Positions 1-7,685 of a DNA stretch of 28,928 nucleotides are shown here, in pieces. The position numbers were made by a program, and so were the translations under genes. The notes below the pieces were generated by a model that saw nothing but the letters and a program-made list of their open reading frames with translations, did not search any database and was not told the DNA's origin. Source of the stretch: JANQIV01 sp050117315 (GTDB lineage: Bacteria; Bacteroidota; Ignavibacteria; Ignavibacteriales; Melioribacteraceae); NCBI GenBank assembly GCA_050117315.1, contig JASFMY010000088.1, positions 1 through 28,928 on the forward strand, given 5' to 3'. Every line of letters starts with the position of its first letter. Position 1 is the first letter of the stretch.

Positions 1-364
1 TGTCCGGTTCACTTGAGTTAGTTCCGTTAAGATTGCCGGGTGTAACCCCGCTTCTGACAATTAATATAAACCTGTAAATCCCTTCTTTTACAAAAGCAAC
101 TTTATGAATATCCTTTTCAGCTTTATTTTGTTTATCCCCTGAAAAAATATTTACTGTATCGGGATTACTTTCATCCTGCTGCCAATCATACCAGCTAAAA
201 TTACCGGTACTTTTTGTCGGGTCAAACACGGCATAACTTCCCACAATGGTTGTTTGATCTTCCCCGGCATTGGCTGCAAGTTTTGTATCTTCTGTTTCCG
301 TTGAGCTGTCGCATGATAGGAAGCATAGGAGCACACTAATTGAAACTAATAAGTAACGGTACAT
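1..364 (-). CDS. LRR-type surface lipoprotein, N-terminal part (partial, tandem paralogue)
   Basis: The reading frame starts at ATG 364-362 and stays open to the left edge, giving 121 codons of an incomplete gene. It opens with a lipoprotein signal peptide (lipobox LCFLSC, Cys at residue 18) and continues into a PKD-like beta-sandwich domain. It is a near copy of the N-terminus of the next gene upstream (433-1704): I count 10 differences over 364 bases. A strong Shine-Dalgarno AAGGAG lies about 7 nt before the ATG. By analogy with its neighbour it should continue into leucine-rich repeats outside the window, but that is inference. It is expected on the outer membrane or cell surface. Substrate or partner is unknown. 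Confidence 0.85.
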   Translation of the reverse strand, partial: MYRYLLVSISVLLCFLSCDSSTETEDTKLAANAGEDQTTIVGSYAVFDPTKSTGNFSWYDWQQDESNPDTVNIFSGDKQNKAEKDIHKVAFVKEGIYRFILIVRSGVTPGNLNGTNSSEPD

Positions 365-432
365 TTTTTATCTCCTTTTTTTGTTTTCTCTTAAATTCCT
401 TTATTATAATTTCACTTTCATCATGTTATAAT
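365..432 (-). promoter_or_regulatory. Duplicated leader / possible promoter of the downstream LRR gene
   Basis: This spacer between the two LRR genes repeats the leader of the upstream gene (1705-1770). Both copies keep the ribosome-binding site AAGGAG and an AT-rich block with TATAAT on the minus strand (401-411 and 1741-1751). Conservation of the block in both copies is seen. Its use as a -10 element is inferred, and the two genes could equally be co-transcribed. Confidence 0.3.
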
Positions 433-1704
433 TTATGACCATGTAACTACTACCCCACGGTTCTGCAGCACAGGTATATATTCATTTATTGATTTTTCAC
501 TTAACGGGTTATCATCTAAACCGACAATGTCGCCTTCCCCTATACCGGCATTATCAATTAAGGGTTTTATATCGGTTACCTGATTATCCCAGAGACGCAC
601 ATATTCAAGATTTGGTAATTCTTTTAGCGGAGAAATATCGGAAATGTTATTCAGTTCTAAAGCTACCCACTCTAATTTTTCCATGTTTGATAATGCAGAG
701 ATATCTTCAATGTTATTCGAGGCGAGCTTTAGAGTTTTTACATTTGTTAAGTTATTTAATTGTGAAATATCATTTATATCACAATCGTTTAGCCATAGAA
801 TTTCCAAATTATTCAACTGAGATAAAGGTGATAAATCGTCTATGGAAGCTTGAGACATCCATAGTTTCTTTAGTTCATTCATATTACCCAAGGCTGCGAT
901 ATCATCGATTGGATTATATCTCAAATTCAGATATTCAAGACTTACCATTCTTTTCAAAGAAGAAATATCTGTAATTAAATTACAGCTTAAGTTCAATTCT
1001 ACCAGTTCGGTGAGATTCTCAAGCAGCGTTATATCTGCTATTTTTTCGTTCTGGTCTAACCACAAATTTTTCAGCTTCGTAAGTGATGATAGTGGTGAAA
1101 TGTCGGAAATATTCTGAGAACCTAGATGCAAATAGATAAGATTTTTACAATACTCTAACCCTTTTATCGAAGAAATACTTTGAGGCGGTGGAACATCGGC
1201 ATAAGAAAGTGAATCTAATTCCAATAATGTATTTTCATCAAGTTCTTCAACCTGTTTGCTTAGCCTTGCTCTTATAATTGCTTCTAAATTTGGATCTTCA
1301 AACTTGCTGTAGGAGTTTGGATTTACGGTTATCACCAATGTGTCCGGTTCACTTGAGTTAGTTCCGTTAAGATTGCCGGGTGTAACCCCGCTTCTGACAA
1401 TTAATATAAACCTGTAAATCCCTTCTTTTACAAAAGCAACTTTATGAATATCCTTTTCAGCTTTACTTTCTTTATCCCCTGAAAAAATATTTACTGTATC
1501 GGGATTACTTTCATCCTGCTGCCAATCGTACCAGCTAAAATTACCGGTACTTTTTGTCGGGTCAAACACGGCATAACTTCCCACAATGGTTGTTTGATCT
1601 TCCCCGGCATTGGCTGTAAGTTTTGTATCTTCTGTTTCCGTTGAGCTGTCGCATGATAAGAAGCATAGGAACATACTAATTGAAATTACTAAGCAACGGT
1701 ACAT
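433..1704 (-). CDS. Leucine-rich-repeat surface lipoprotein with PKD-like domain
   Basis: A 423-residue protein. A lipoprotein signal ends at FLSC (Cys18). Residues ~30-130 form a PKD-like domain (ANAGEDQT start, FSWYDW core), and residues ~137-155 resemble the cap that precedes internalin-type repeats (DPNLEAIIRARL). From ~180 to ~400 there are about nine 22-residue leucine-rich repeats of the SDS22/internalin type (L..L.L..N.I.DI..L). Such repeats usually bind proteins or glycans, and the lipid anchor would place it on the outer membrane. Start ATG 1704 has AAGGAG 6-7 nt upstream. It lies upstream of a truncated paralogue sharing its leader and N-terminus. No enzyme motif is visible and the ligand is unknown. 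Confidence 0.85.
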   Translation of the reverse strand: MYRCLVISISMFLCFLSCDSSTETEDTKLTANAGEDQTTIVGSYAVFDPTKSTGNFSWYDWQQDESNPDTVNIFSGDKESKAEKDIHKVAFVKEGIYRFILIVRSGVTPGNLNGTNSSEPDTLVITVNPNSYSKFEDPNLEAIIRARLSKQVEELDENTLLELDSLSYADVPPPQSISSIKGLEYCKNLIYLHLGSQNISDISPLSSLTKLKNLWLDQNEKIADITLLENLTELVELNLSCNLITDISSLKRMVSLEYLNLRYNPIDDIAALGNMNELKKLWMSQASIDDLSPLSQLNNLEILWLNDCDINDISQLNNLTNVKTLKLASNNIEDISALSNMEKLEWVALELNNISDISPLKELPNLEYVRLWDNQVTDIKPLIDNAGIGEGDIVGLDDNPLSEKSINEYIPVLQNRGVVVTWS

Positions 1705-2255
1705 TTTTTATCTCCTTCTTTTATTTTTTCTTAAATCTCTTTATTATAATTTTACTTTAACTCTGCTATAAATCTATTTTTCAGCTTTTAATTTATTCCG
1801 AATATGACTTTTGAACTAATAATAACATCCGATATTATCATTAATCCCAATTTGAGTTATGAATTTAACAAGATATACTGGATGACATCATCCCATTAAG
1901 CTTTAGTTTAAATGGTGGATATGAAATTATCACCAAAGATAAATAGCTGCAAAAACAACAGAACATGGCTCTAGAAAGTTAATTTATGAAAGGTATCTAT
2001 TTTCTCATTGAACCTCTGAAAAGGGAAAATATTTTAATTTTTAGTTAATCAATAATTGCTTTTATGTCAAGTCGAAAATTAATAACTCATATTAATTATA
2101 TGAGCTTGTTTACGACTTTTAATATTTACTCGGATTTTATATTTATACTGTTTTTAACTGGTTGACAGCCCGTTCCATGACAAAAAGAGCTATTCACCCT
2201 GATAAAAATTATGCATAAGACAAGGAGATTTCTTTTAAAAGAAGGCTATTATTAT

Positions 2256-2350
2256 AAAAAAACCGTAGCGTGACACCCCGTAACACACCGAGGGAATTTA
2301 ATTAGTGCAAATAACTGGGAAAAAACCGTCTTTTCCCTTTCCGGCTACGG
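2256..2350 (-). ncRNA. Candidate structured RNA or attenuator ending in a T-run
   Basis: On the minus strand, CCGTAGC (2350-2344) pairs perfectly with GCTACGG (2269-2263), and the closing arm is followed at once by seven Ts (2262-2256), as in an intrinsic terminator. Inside is a second perfect hairpin, GGGAAAA (2337-2331) with TTTTCCC (2323-2317). I do not recognise a known riboswitch or RNA family. It could be a small RNA, a long-looped terminator, or a fold-back repeat. Confidence 0.3.
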
Positions 2351-2364
2351 CAATAGGTCTCAAC

Positions 2365-2399
2365 AAAAACCATGTTTTCTTTAGGCAAAAAACAACATG
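2365..2399 (-). terminator. Putative intrinsic terminator after the DUF3592-like gene
   Basis: About 30 nt past the stop at 2429, CATGTT (2399-2394) pairs with AACATG (2376-2371). The stem extends by further T-A pairs past one mismatch and is followed by GTTTTTG. It is AT-rich, so the stem is weak. Confidence 0.4.
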
Positions 2400-2428
2400 A
2401 GTTTAAATGAATTTCAATTCAATGTTTA

Positions 2429-2773
2429 TTAGTGCAGTAAAAAATCTTTGATGTCGTTCCCGACAAATTCTGTTTCGAGCGGATTATCGGGGTTAACATA
2501 CAGCTCGCACATTCCGTTTTTTATCTTTGATTCCAAAAAGTTTTTTGCTCCCCGCTTTGTAAAAAATGTCCGCCAATATGCCGGGGTAACTTTATATGTT
2601 TTGCCGTCAAGCTCAAATTCACAGAGCAGTTGAAAATGCCATGTTATCCCGTGGCCGTCTGCATCAATAGTTTTTTCTTTATAGATTTCTTTATCCAGGC
2701 GCTTAGCTTTTATGCGTTTCCAGTTTCTTCGTCTTTTGCGGGCATCGTATGCTAGTGAAAGGAGTCCGAACAC
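2429..2773 (-). CDS. DUF3592-like small membrane-associated protein (possible frameshifted 3' part)
   Basis: A 114-residue frame starting at GTG 2773, with AAGGTAGG about 7 nt upstream. A short hydrophobic start (FGLLSLAY) is followed by a basic patch (ARKRRRNWKR) and a small beta-rich domain. That domain ends in a motif of the type YVNPDNPLETEFV, which resembles the C-terminal half of DUF3592 proteins. Upstream of the GTG the same frame reads VGSFV, so the hydrophobic segment seems to begin before the start. Together with the preceding membrane ORF (2782-2943, another frame) this suggests one two-helix protein broken by a one-base shift. Function is unknown and the family assignment tentative. 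Confidence 0.6.
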   Translation of the reverse strand: MFGLLSLAYDARKRRRNWKRIKAKRLDKEIYKEKTIDADGHGITWHFQLLCEFELDGKTYKVTPAYWRTFFTKRGAKNFLESKIKNGMCELYVNPDNPLETEFVGNDIKDFLLH

Positions 2774-2781
2774 AAAAGAAC

Positions 2782-2943
2782 CTACCTTGCATAAAGCCAG
2801 TTAAGATTTCCGCGGACAGCCAAATATAAAAAAACTAAAAAGCCAATAACGCCAACAAGCACACCCCAATTTGGTTTAATAAAGGACATCTGCTTTTGGT
2901 ACGGGATATTTTTAATTCTCGGTGATTCTTTTTCTTTTTGCAT
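2782..2943 (-). CDS. Small 53-aa membrane protein, or 5' part of a split DUF3592-like gene
   Basis: ATG 2943 to TAG 2784-2782 encodes 53 residues: a charged N-terminus (MQKEKESPRIKN), one transmembrane helix (WGVLVGVIGFLVFLYLAV, residues ~26-43) and a short tail ending LNWLYAR. It stops 8 nt before the GTG of the DUF3592-like ORF. No strong Shine-Dalgarno is present. Bridging the junction by one base would join LYAR to VGSFVFGLLSLAY and create a second membrane segment. It may therefore be the N-terminus of the next gene rather than a separate gene. Confidence 0.5.
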   Translation of the reverse strand: MQKEKESPRIKNIPYQKQMSFIKPNWGVLVGVIGFLVFLYLAVRGNLNWLYAR

Positions 2944-3050
2944 TTTATTTTATCTGTTCAATGAAATTATAATAGTTTGAAAAACCAAATTGGTTACCTT
3001 TGTTTTTTTTTCAGCCTTATCAACAATAAAGAATCGTAAACACCAAGATT

Positions 3051-3149
3051 GTCAATTTCGAAGGAGCGTTTTGTGTGACTGAGAAATCTCTATCAGTACG
3101 GGGTTCGGATTTCTCACCCCGACAAACTACGCCGGGGATTCGAAATGAC
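3051..3149. repeat. 99-bp fold-back (inverted-repeat) element
   Basis: The ends are imperfect inverted repeats: GTCAATTTCGAA at 3051 against TTCGAAATGAC at 3139-3149. Inside, GAGAAATC (3081-3088) pairs with GATTTCTC (3108-3115), and CGGGGT (3099-3104) pairs with ACCCCG (3116-3121), so two folds compete. It lies between genes and encodes nothing. The style is that of a dispersed non-autonomous intergenic repeat, but only one copy is in the window. Confidence 0.6.
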
Positions 3150-3215
3150 GATTCACAAATGCGACACGTCACTAGTTATGTTACTACTACAAATATATCT
3201 TCTTGTATAGTAAGT

Positions 3216-3887
3216 TTAAACCAAATCACAATAAGAAAATCTTTCTTCCCTTAAAGACATATCCCCTTTTTTAATTTTTATTGGTTCGCTGAAAATCTGA
3301 CCATCATAAACAAAAGTATGAAACTCCCCATTCTCGCCACAAGGGTCAATTACTTTTGGTAAGTCTGCAAGGAATTGTAAATCGTAATCTCTGCCGGAAA
3401 AACTGCCGTTAAGCTGTTCCGTATCAACACAGACAACAACACATTTAAATCCTTGCTCAATAAATTCTTTTGCAAGTTCTGTTGTATTTCTTCCCCACAA
3501 CGGGAAGACACATTCCATTTCAACTTGTGACATCATTTTTTCACGGTACTCGCGGATGTCTTCTAAAAATAAATCACCAAATATAACTTTGTTTATTCCC
3601 AAATTTTTGTGCTTCAACAGAACTGCTTTCATCAGCTCGCCGTATTTTTCATCTGTACATTTTTGCGGAATTACAACCTCTACAAGCGGGTAGCCAAGTG
3701 ATTCAGCTTGCTTGTGCAGCAAATCCCTTCTCACACCGTGCATGCTTATTCTGTCGTAGCCTTCCGTTACAGTTGTAAGTAGCGCGGCAATTTCATATTT
3801 ATCCGACTTCTTAATTTCATTGAGTACAAGAGTGCTGTCTTTTCCGCCGCTCCACGAAAGGAGAACTTTTTCTTTTTCAGCCGCCAT
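3216..3887 (-). CDS. Dph6-type PP-loop ATP pyrophosphatase (diphthine--ammonia ligase family)
   Basis: The protein begins MAAEKEKVLLSW and carries the PP-loop SGGKDS near its N-terminus. The family signatures HGVR, FGDLFLEDIREYRE, FPLWGR and GENGEFHTFV follow. In eukaryotes and archaea the family amidates diphthine on elongation factor 2. Bacteria lack diphthamide, so here the role is probably ATP-dependent amidation or adenylation of an unknown substrate in the cytoplasm. The open frame reaches ATG 3965, but its first codons (MAAFFVL) are the 3' arm and T-run of the preceding terminator. I therefore prefer ATG 3887, with ATG 3905 as an alternative. The remaining ~224 residues fit the family. 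It sits outside the sugar operon. Confidence 0.85.
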   Translation of the reverse strand: MAAEKEKVLLSWSGGKDSTLVLNEIKKSDKYEIAALLTTVTEGYDRISMHGVRRDLLHKQAESLGYPLVEVVIPQKCTDEKYGELMKAVLLKHKNLGINKVIFGDLFLEDIREYREKMMSQVEMECVFPLWGRNTTELAKEFIEQGFKCVVVCVDTEQLNGSFSGRDYDLQFLADLPKVIDPCGENGEFHTFVYDGQIFSEPIKIKKGDMSLREERFSYCDLV

Positions 3888-3949
3888 GAACCATAAACCA
3901 TCCATTGTTTTAGAGTTGTAAATATAAGAAAGAGCTTTTCTGATTAAAA

Positions 3950-3980
3950 CAAAAAAGGCAGCCATTGCTGACTGCCTTTA
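3950..3980 (-). terminator. Intrinsic terminator of the glycan operon
   Basis: On the minus strand AAAGGCAG (3979-3972) pairs perfectly with CTGCCTTT (3961-3954) around a 10-nt loop, and the T-run continues to six Ts. It lies 27 nt past the ABC ATPase stop at 4007 and is the only strong minus-strand terminator I see between there and the hairpin at 28.46 kb. Confidence 0.85.
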
Positions 3981-4006
3981 TAGCAAATATTGTAAACAAT
4001 TGAATT

Positions 4007-5095
4007 TTACTTTATACGTTTACCCGCTGTATCAAAAAAATAAAGTTTGTTTATATCCGGGCACAACTCTATTTTATCTTCAACTTTAATATCAGCATCG
4101 GAACTAACACGCGCAATTATCTGGCTGCCTGCTATCGTAAAGTATAGATATGTTTCGTTTCCCAAAGGCTCAATTACGTCAATCATTGTTTCAAAAGAGA
4201 TTGAACCTTCTTTTTCTTTAATTGAAAAACTTTCCGGCCTAATGCCCAACGTAATATTTTGGTTTTCGTAATGATTCAGTTTTTTTTCAAGTTCATCCGG
4301 AAGAGTTATTGAAAAATTATCGTTTGCAAAGAATTTTAGCTTTTCTTCTTTAATAATTTTCCCTTCAATAAAATTCATTGCCGGGCTGCCTATAAAACCC
4401 GCTGTAAATTTATTTACCGGTTTGTTGTATAAATTGAGAGGTGTATCTATCTGCTGGACTATTCCGTCTTTCATTACTACTATTCTCTCTCCCATTGTCA
4501 TTGCTTCTACCTGGTCGTGCGTTACATAAATAATAGTTGCATTCAGTCTTTTATGAAGCTTTGATATTTCCGTACGCATTGCCACTCTAAGTTTAGCGTC
4601 AAGGTTGCTGAGAGGTTCGTCGAACAAAAATACTTTCGGTTGTCTAACAATTGCTCTGCCCACCGCCACTCTTTGTCTCTGTCCCCCTGATAAAGCTTTG
4701 GGTTTACGGTCAAGGTATTCTTCAAGGTCGAGTATTTTTGCTGCATCGGCAACTCTTTGTTTTATTTCTTCTTTGTTGAGCTTTCTTAGCTTTAACCCGA
4801 AAGCCATATTTTCATAAACAGTCATGTGAGGATAGAGGGCATAATTCTGGAATACCATTGCAATGTCGCGGTCTTTTGGTGAAACATCATTCATAAGTTT
4901 ACCGTCGATATAAATTTCGCCGCCGGTTATTTCTTCAAGCCCGGCAACCATTCTCAGCGTTGTCGACTTACCGCATCCCGAAGGTCCCACGAGTACTACA
5001 AATTCACGGTCGTGTACTTTTAGGTTAACGTCTTTTACTACTTTCTTATTTCCGCTGTAGATTTTAGAAACATTTTTTAATTCCACTTCAGCCAT
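4007..5095 (-). CDS. Sugar ABC transporter ATP-binding protein, MsmK/UgpC/MalK family
   Basis: A 362-residue ATPase that powers carbohydrate import at the inner membrane. Visible motifs: Walker A GPSGCGKST (37-45), Q-loop Gln83, signature LSGGQ (135-139), Walker B VFLFDE (155-160) and switch His193. A C-terminal TOBE/OB region (~235-362, with GIRPESF) is typical of the MalK/MsmK class and sets it apart from shorter importers. It is the last gene of the operon, 18 nt after the 852-aa hydrolase-like gene and far from the binding protein and permeases it most likely serves (16870-19846). MsmK-type ATPases can serve several importers, so use by other systems is possible. Confidence 0.93.
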   Translation of the reverse strand: MAEVELKNVSKIYSGNKKVVKDVNLKVHDREFVVLVGPSGCGKSTTLRMVAGLEEITGGEIYIDGKLMNDVSPKDRDIAMVFQNYALYPHMTVYENMAFGLKLRKLNKEEIKQRVADAAKILDLEEYLDRKPKALSGGQRQRVAVGRAIVRQPKVFLFDEPLSNLDAKLRVAMRTEISKLHKRLNATIIYVTHDQVEAMTMGERIVVMKDGIVQQIDTPLNLYNKPVNKFTAGFIGSPAMNFIEGKIIKEEKLKFFANDNFSITLPDELEKKLNHYENQNITLGIRPESFSIKEKEGSISFETMIDVIEPLGNETYLYFTIAGSQIIARVSSDADIKVEDKIELCPDINKLYFFDTAGKRIK

Positions 5096-5113
5096 CTTTA
5101 TACCTTTTTATAT

Positions 5114-7672
5114 CTATCTAAATTTTATTGAATAAAAATTTTCCGCAGCCTCTGCCTGCTGCTTAATTTTTATTTTATGCACACCGTCTATTTCAACCGA
5201 CGAAATATTATCTTTTATCCCTTTCCCGTTAGCAAAAACACTCAATACCTCGAAAGGAGAAATGACTTCGAACTCAATTTCATGTCCTTCAAAAGATTTT
5301 AGGGTAAACTCCAGTGTTTTACTCTCACTATTATATGAAGGGGAATAGACTTTTGCATTTGCCGAATTTAAATACGGAAATGAAGATTTCCCTATTTCTA
5401 CGTTTATCTTTTTAACATCCTTTACATCAGCCGGAATAACTGCAGAGGGAATACTTATTTCTTCAAAAGAAATAGCAGAAATGTAATCGCCCAGGCCGCT
5501 GATTTCAACCGGTACCGACTTGCCGTTTATTGTTAAAGAGAAATTTATTTTCTCCAGTTCATTATTCAAATAAGGTTCAAAAGAAATGTTCCATTCATTT
5601 TCTCTAACTCCGAATAGATTGTACAGTGTATAAAAATACCATCCGCCCGCCCATAAGAATTGAGGTTTATCTATCTTGCCGTAGACTGCGGGATTTGTCT
5701 TATCGCTTATCCTGTATTCATACATTGCAGGCTGACCGTTAGGACTGTTTATTATCCCGTTTATAGTCATAGTTTTATTAATAAACTCAAACGCTTCATC
5801 TTTCATGTTATTGTTAATCAAAGTAAGTGCATACCAAGCATTACCGTGCGGCCAGATTCCGCCGTTGCCGTAATGGTAAGGGTCCCCGGCCTCGTTGCCT
5901 GCAAAACCCATATAATCGATAAGTTCGTGCAGGTCCATGGGAAAGAGAGTATATATCCCGATCTTTTCGTCGAGCAGGTATTTTTTTGCCGTGTTCAGCA
6001 GCTTCATATTTTTTTCATTATCCAGCAAATTGAAATGCGATGCAAGCAGCGAACCCATATAAATATGTGTATCTTTTTTTCCGTCTTCATAATAGCTTAT
6101 TAAATAATCCAGGTTATCATCCCAAAGTTTCTCATGTAAATTTTTGTGAAGCTTGCCGGCAAGTTCCTCATAAAATTTAATCCCGGTTTGATCTTTATTC
6201 AAAGCGGTCGAAACAAAATTAAATTCCCTTAATGCCCTTATTGCAAGTATAGTCATATAAGCCCGCGGACCGAAGTTGTTGCCTATATCCCACCAATCCG
6301 GTCTGAACGAATACATTAAGTCATCCTCACCCTTATTTTTTAAAGCGGTTTCAATACTTTTTTGAATATAGGGATACAGTATATTCGTGAATTCAATATC
6401 GTTTGAATGCCGCAGGTATCTCGCACAAAGCATCACGAACCAAAAGTGATTCCAGTTTTCCGTACCGGCAAATTCTGTTTTAAATTCTTTATCCTTCCAG
6501 TAATAAGCGTGCGGAATTACTTTATTAGAATCGGCATGTTTTATAATAAACTGCAGATCATTTTTAACTCTCTCAAGATCGAAATTAACTGCAGCAAGGT
6601 CGGTTAACAAAGCATCGTGGGTAAAATAAAAATTATATTCTGCCTGGGCAGGCATCGGCACAATATCGCCGTCGATAAAGTGATTGTTAGTTGTTAATAC
6701 TGCCTTAGCCCAGCTTGAAGTAAAATCAAGCACGGGGTTGTTTGTTGTTATAACTTTATTCTCCCGTGAATTACCGAGTATATAATCTTTGTACGCCGCA
6801 ATTTCTTTTTTATAATTTTTTAACAAATAATTTATTGTTGAATTTGATTCTTCCTTTTTCACCGACCCGATTACCTGTACTATTTCAATTGTCTCACCCG
6901 GTTTTAATTCTTTTTTATAAACGAACCCTGCCGAAGGTTTTGCCGCTCCCGGTTTTGATATCTCTGTCTTATCAAAATGCTTATCCGTGTTCAGCCAGTA
7001 TTCATCGAGGTTTTTATATTCACCGGCATATGAACTTGACGTATAATACTCCGGCTTTTCACCTGCGTTGAGGAAAAGCAGTTGGGCATTGCCTGTTTCT
7101 ATATTATCATAATTTATTTTTAATACCTCCCCGTTTTCATCAAAGGAAGTATATGCTTGATCCGTTAATGCATACGTGTGACATGTCCGCAATACCGCTT
7201 CGTATCTTGTATAGACTTCATAGTTTTTAGTTGTACCGGAATTGTTTGTCACTTTAATTGTAGCGACCAGCGCAGGTATATCTTTGCAAAATTCATATTT
7301 AATATCGATACCGGATTCATACTTTTCTTTATAGAACTCAACGGCATAAGGGGATTGAGTAACTTTGTAAACTTCATTTTCGAGAAGATATTTTGGACTG
7401 TCACCTGCTTTTATTCCCATTGACATTATCCTGTAATTCTCGCGCTTCCAGTAATCTTCGCTGATGTCAATACTGTTTGCTACCGGGTAATAAAAGCTTA
7501 CCCGGTTTATCATAGGGAAGCTTTTGTGAATCTCAATTCCAACGTATGGTCCGCCTACTTCAATTTGCCCGACTTCTTTCTCGCTTATAATCTCAAGTTC
7601 GGAATTTCCTTGAGCGTATAGTGTTAAAGAAAAAATAAGTATAAAATACAGGTATAAAGATTTTAGTTTCAT
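5114..7672 (-). CDS. Secreted (alpha/alpha)6-barrel glycoside hydrolase-like protein
   Basis: An 852-residue protein with a signal peptide (cleavage about LYAQ-GN, residue ~21). Residues ~30-290 look like a beta-sandwich of the kind that precedes (alpha/alpha)6 catalytic domains in GH15, GH94 and debranching enzymes. Residues ~310-690 form the helical barrel, with YNFYFTHDALLTDLAA, FRPDWWDIGNN and GNGGIWPHGNAWYALTL resembling amylo-1,6-glucosidase/GH94-like motifs. Asp and Glu residues in these blocks are candidate catalytic acids. A beta-rich C-terminal region follows. There is no T9SS sorting domain, so it is probably periplasmic. Ribosome site AGGAAG lies 5 nt before ATG 7672. The exact GH family and linkage are not assignable by eye; a role in trimming imported oligosaccharides is inferred from the operon. 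Confidence 0.7.
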   Translation of the reverse strand: MKLKSLYLYFILIFSLTLYAQGNSELEIISEKEVGQIEVGGPYVGIEIHKSFPMINRVSFYYPVANSIDISEDYWKRENYRIMSMGIKAGDSPKYLLENEVYKVTQSPYAVEFYKEKYESGIDIKYEFCKDIPALVATIKVTNNSGTTKNYEVYTRYEAVLRTCHTYALTDQAYTSFDENGEVLKINYDNIETGNAQLLFLNAGEKPEYYTSSSYAGEYKNLDEYWLNTDKHFDKTEISKPGAAKPSAGFVYKKELKPGETIEIVQVIGSVKKEESNSTINYLLKNYKKEIAAYKDYILGNSRENKVITTNNPVLDFTSSWAKAVLTTNNHFIDGDIVPMPAQAEYNFYFTHDALLTDLAAVNFDLERVKNDLQFIIKHADSNKVIPHAYYWKDKEFKTEFAGTENWNHFWFVMLCARYLRHSNDIEFTNILYPYIQKSIETALKNKGEDDLMYSFRPDWWDIGNNFGPRAYMTILAIRALREFNFVSTALNKDQTGIKFYEELAGKLHKNLHEKLWDDNLDYLISYYEDGKKDTHIYMGSLLASHFNLLDNEKNMKLLNTAKKYLLDEKIGIYTLFPMDLHELIDYMGFAGNEAGDPYHYGNGGIWPHGNAWYALTLINNNMKDEAFEFINKTMTINGIINSPNGQPAMYEYRISDKTNPAVYGKIDKPQFLWAGGWYFYTLYNLFGVRENEWNISFEPYLNNELEKINFSLTINGKSVPVEISGLGDYISAISFEEISIPSAVIPADVKDVKKINVEIGKSSFPYLNSANAKVYSPSYNSESKTLEFTLKSFEGHEIEFEVISPFEVLSVFANGKGIKDNISSVEIDGVHKIKIKQQAEAAENFYSIKFR

Positions 7673-7685
7673 TTAACTTCCTATC

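Larger units (their letters stand above)
1..1770. repeat. Direct repeat ~430 bp (1-430 and 1341-1770)
   Basis: Positions 1-430 align without gaps to 1341-1770 (offset 1340). Identity is about 97% across the coding part (1-364) and lower in the leader (365-420), and the match is lost near 430/1770. The left end is not reached inside the window. The unit covers leader, ribosome-binding site, lipoprotein signal and PKD-like domain of the LRR genes. This indicates a fairly recent tandem gene duplication. Confidence 0.95.
1771..2428. other. Gene-free stretch with inverted repeats
   Basis: No convincing gene is seen in these ~660 bases. Contents: a short plus-strand frame (1804-1899, 31 codons) followed by another open stretch in a different frame to 1946, perhaps decayed coding sequence; a nested dyad at 2069-2118; a structured element with a T-run at 2256-2350; and a hairpin after the DUF3592-like gene at 2365-2399. 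Confidence 0.6.

Noticed and set aside
151..336. Minus-strand 61-codon frame
   Set aside because: It lies in a different frame inside the partial LRR lipoprotein gene (1-364), whose own frame has the lipoprotein signal and matches its neighbour at ~97%.
433..1704. CRISPR-like or tandem DNA repeat within the LRR gene
   Set aside because: The periodicity is the 22-residue protein repeat; the DNA units are divergent and in frame.
2160..2170. TTGACA-like -35 box
   Set aside because: No matching -10 element at suitable spacing, and this lineage may not use that consensus.
2256..2350. Known riboswitch (c-di-GMP, TPP, SAM, cobalamin, fluoride)
   Set aside because: I compared the visible sequence with remembered consensus cores and found no match; only the stem pattern is supported.
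5660..6103. Plus-strand 147-codon frame
   Set aside because: It is antisense to a well-supported secreted hydrolase-like gene, has no ribosome site and no recognisable domain. The same applies to the other plus-strand frames across 4-28 kb.
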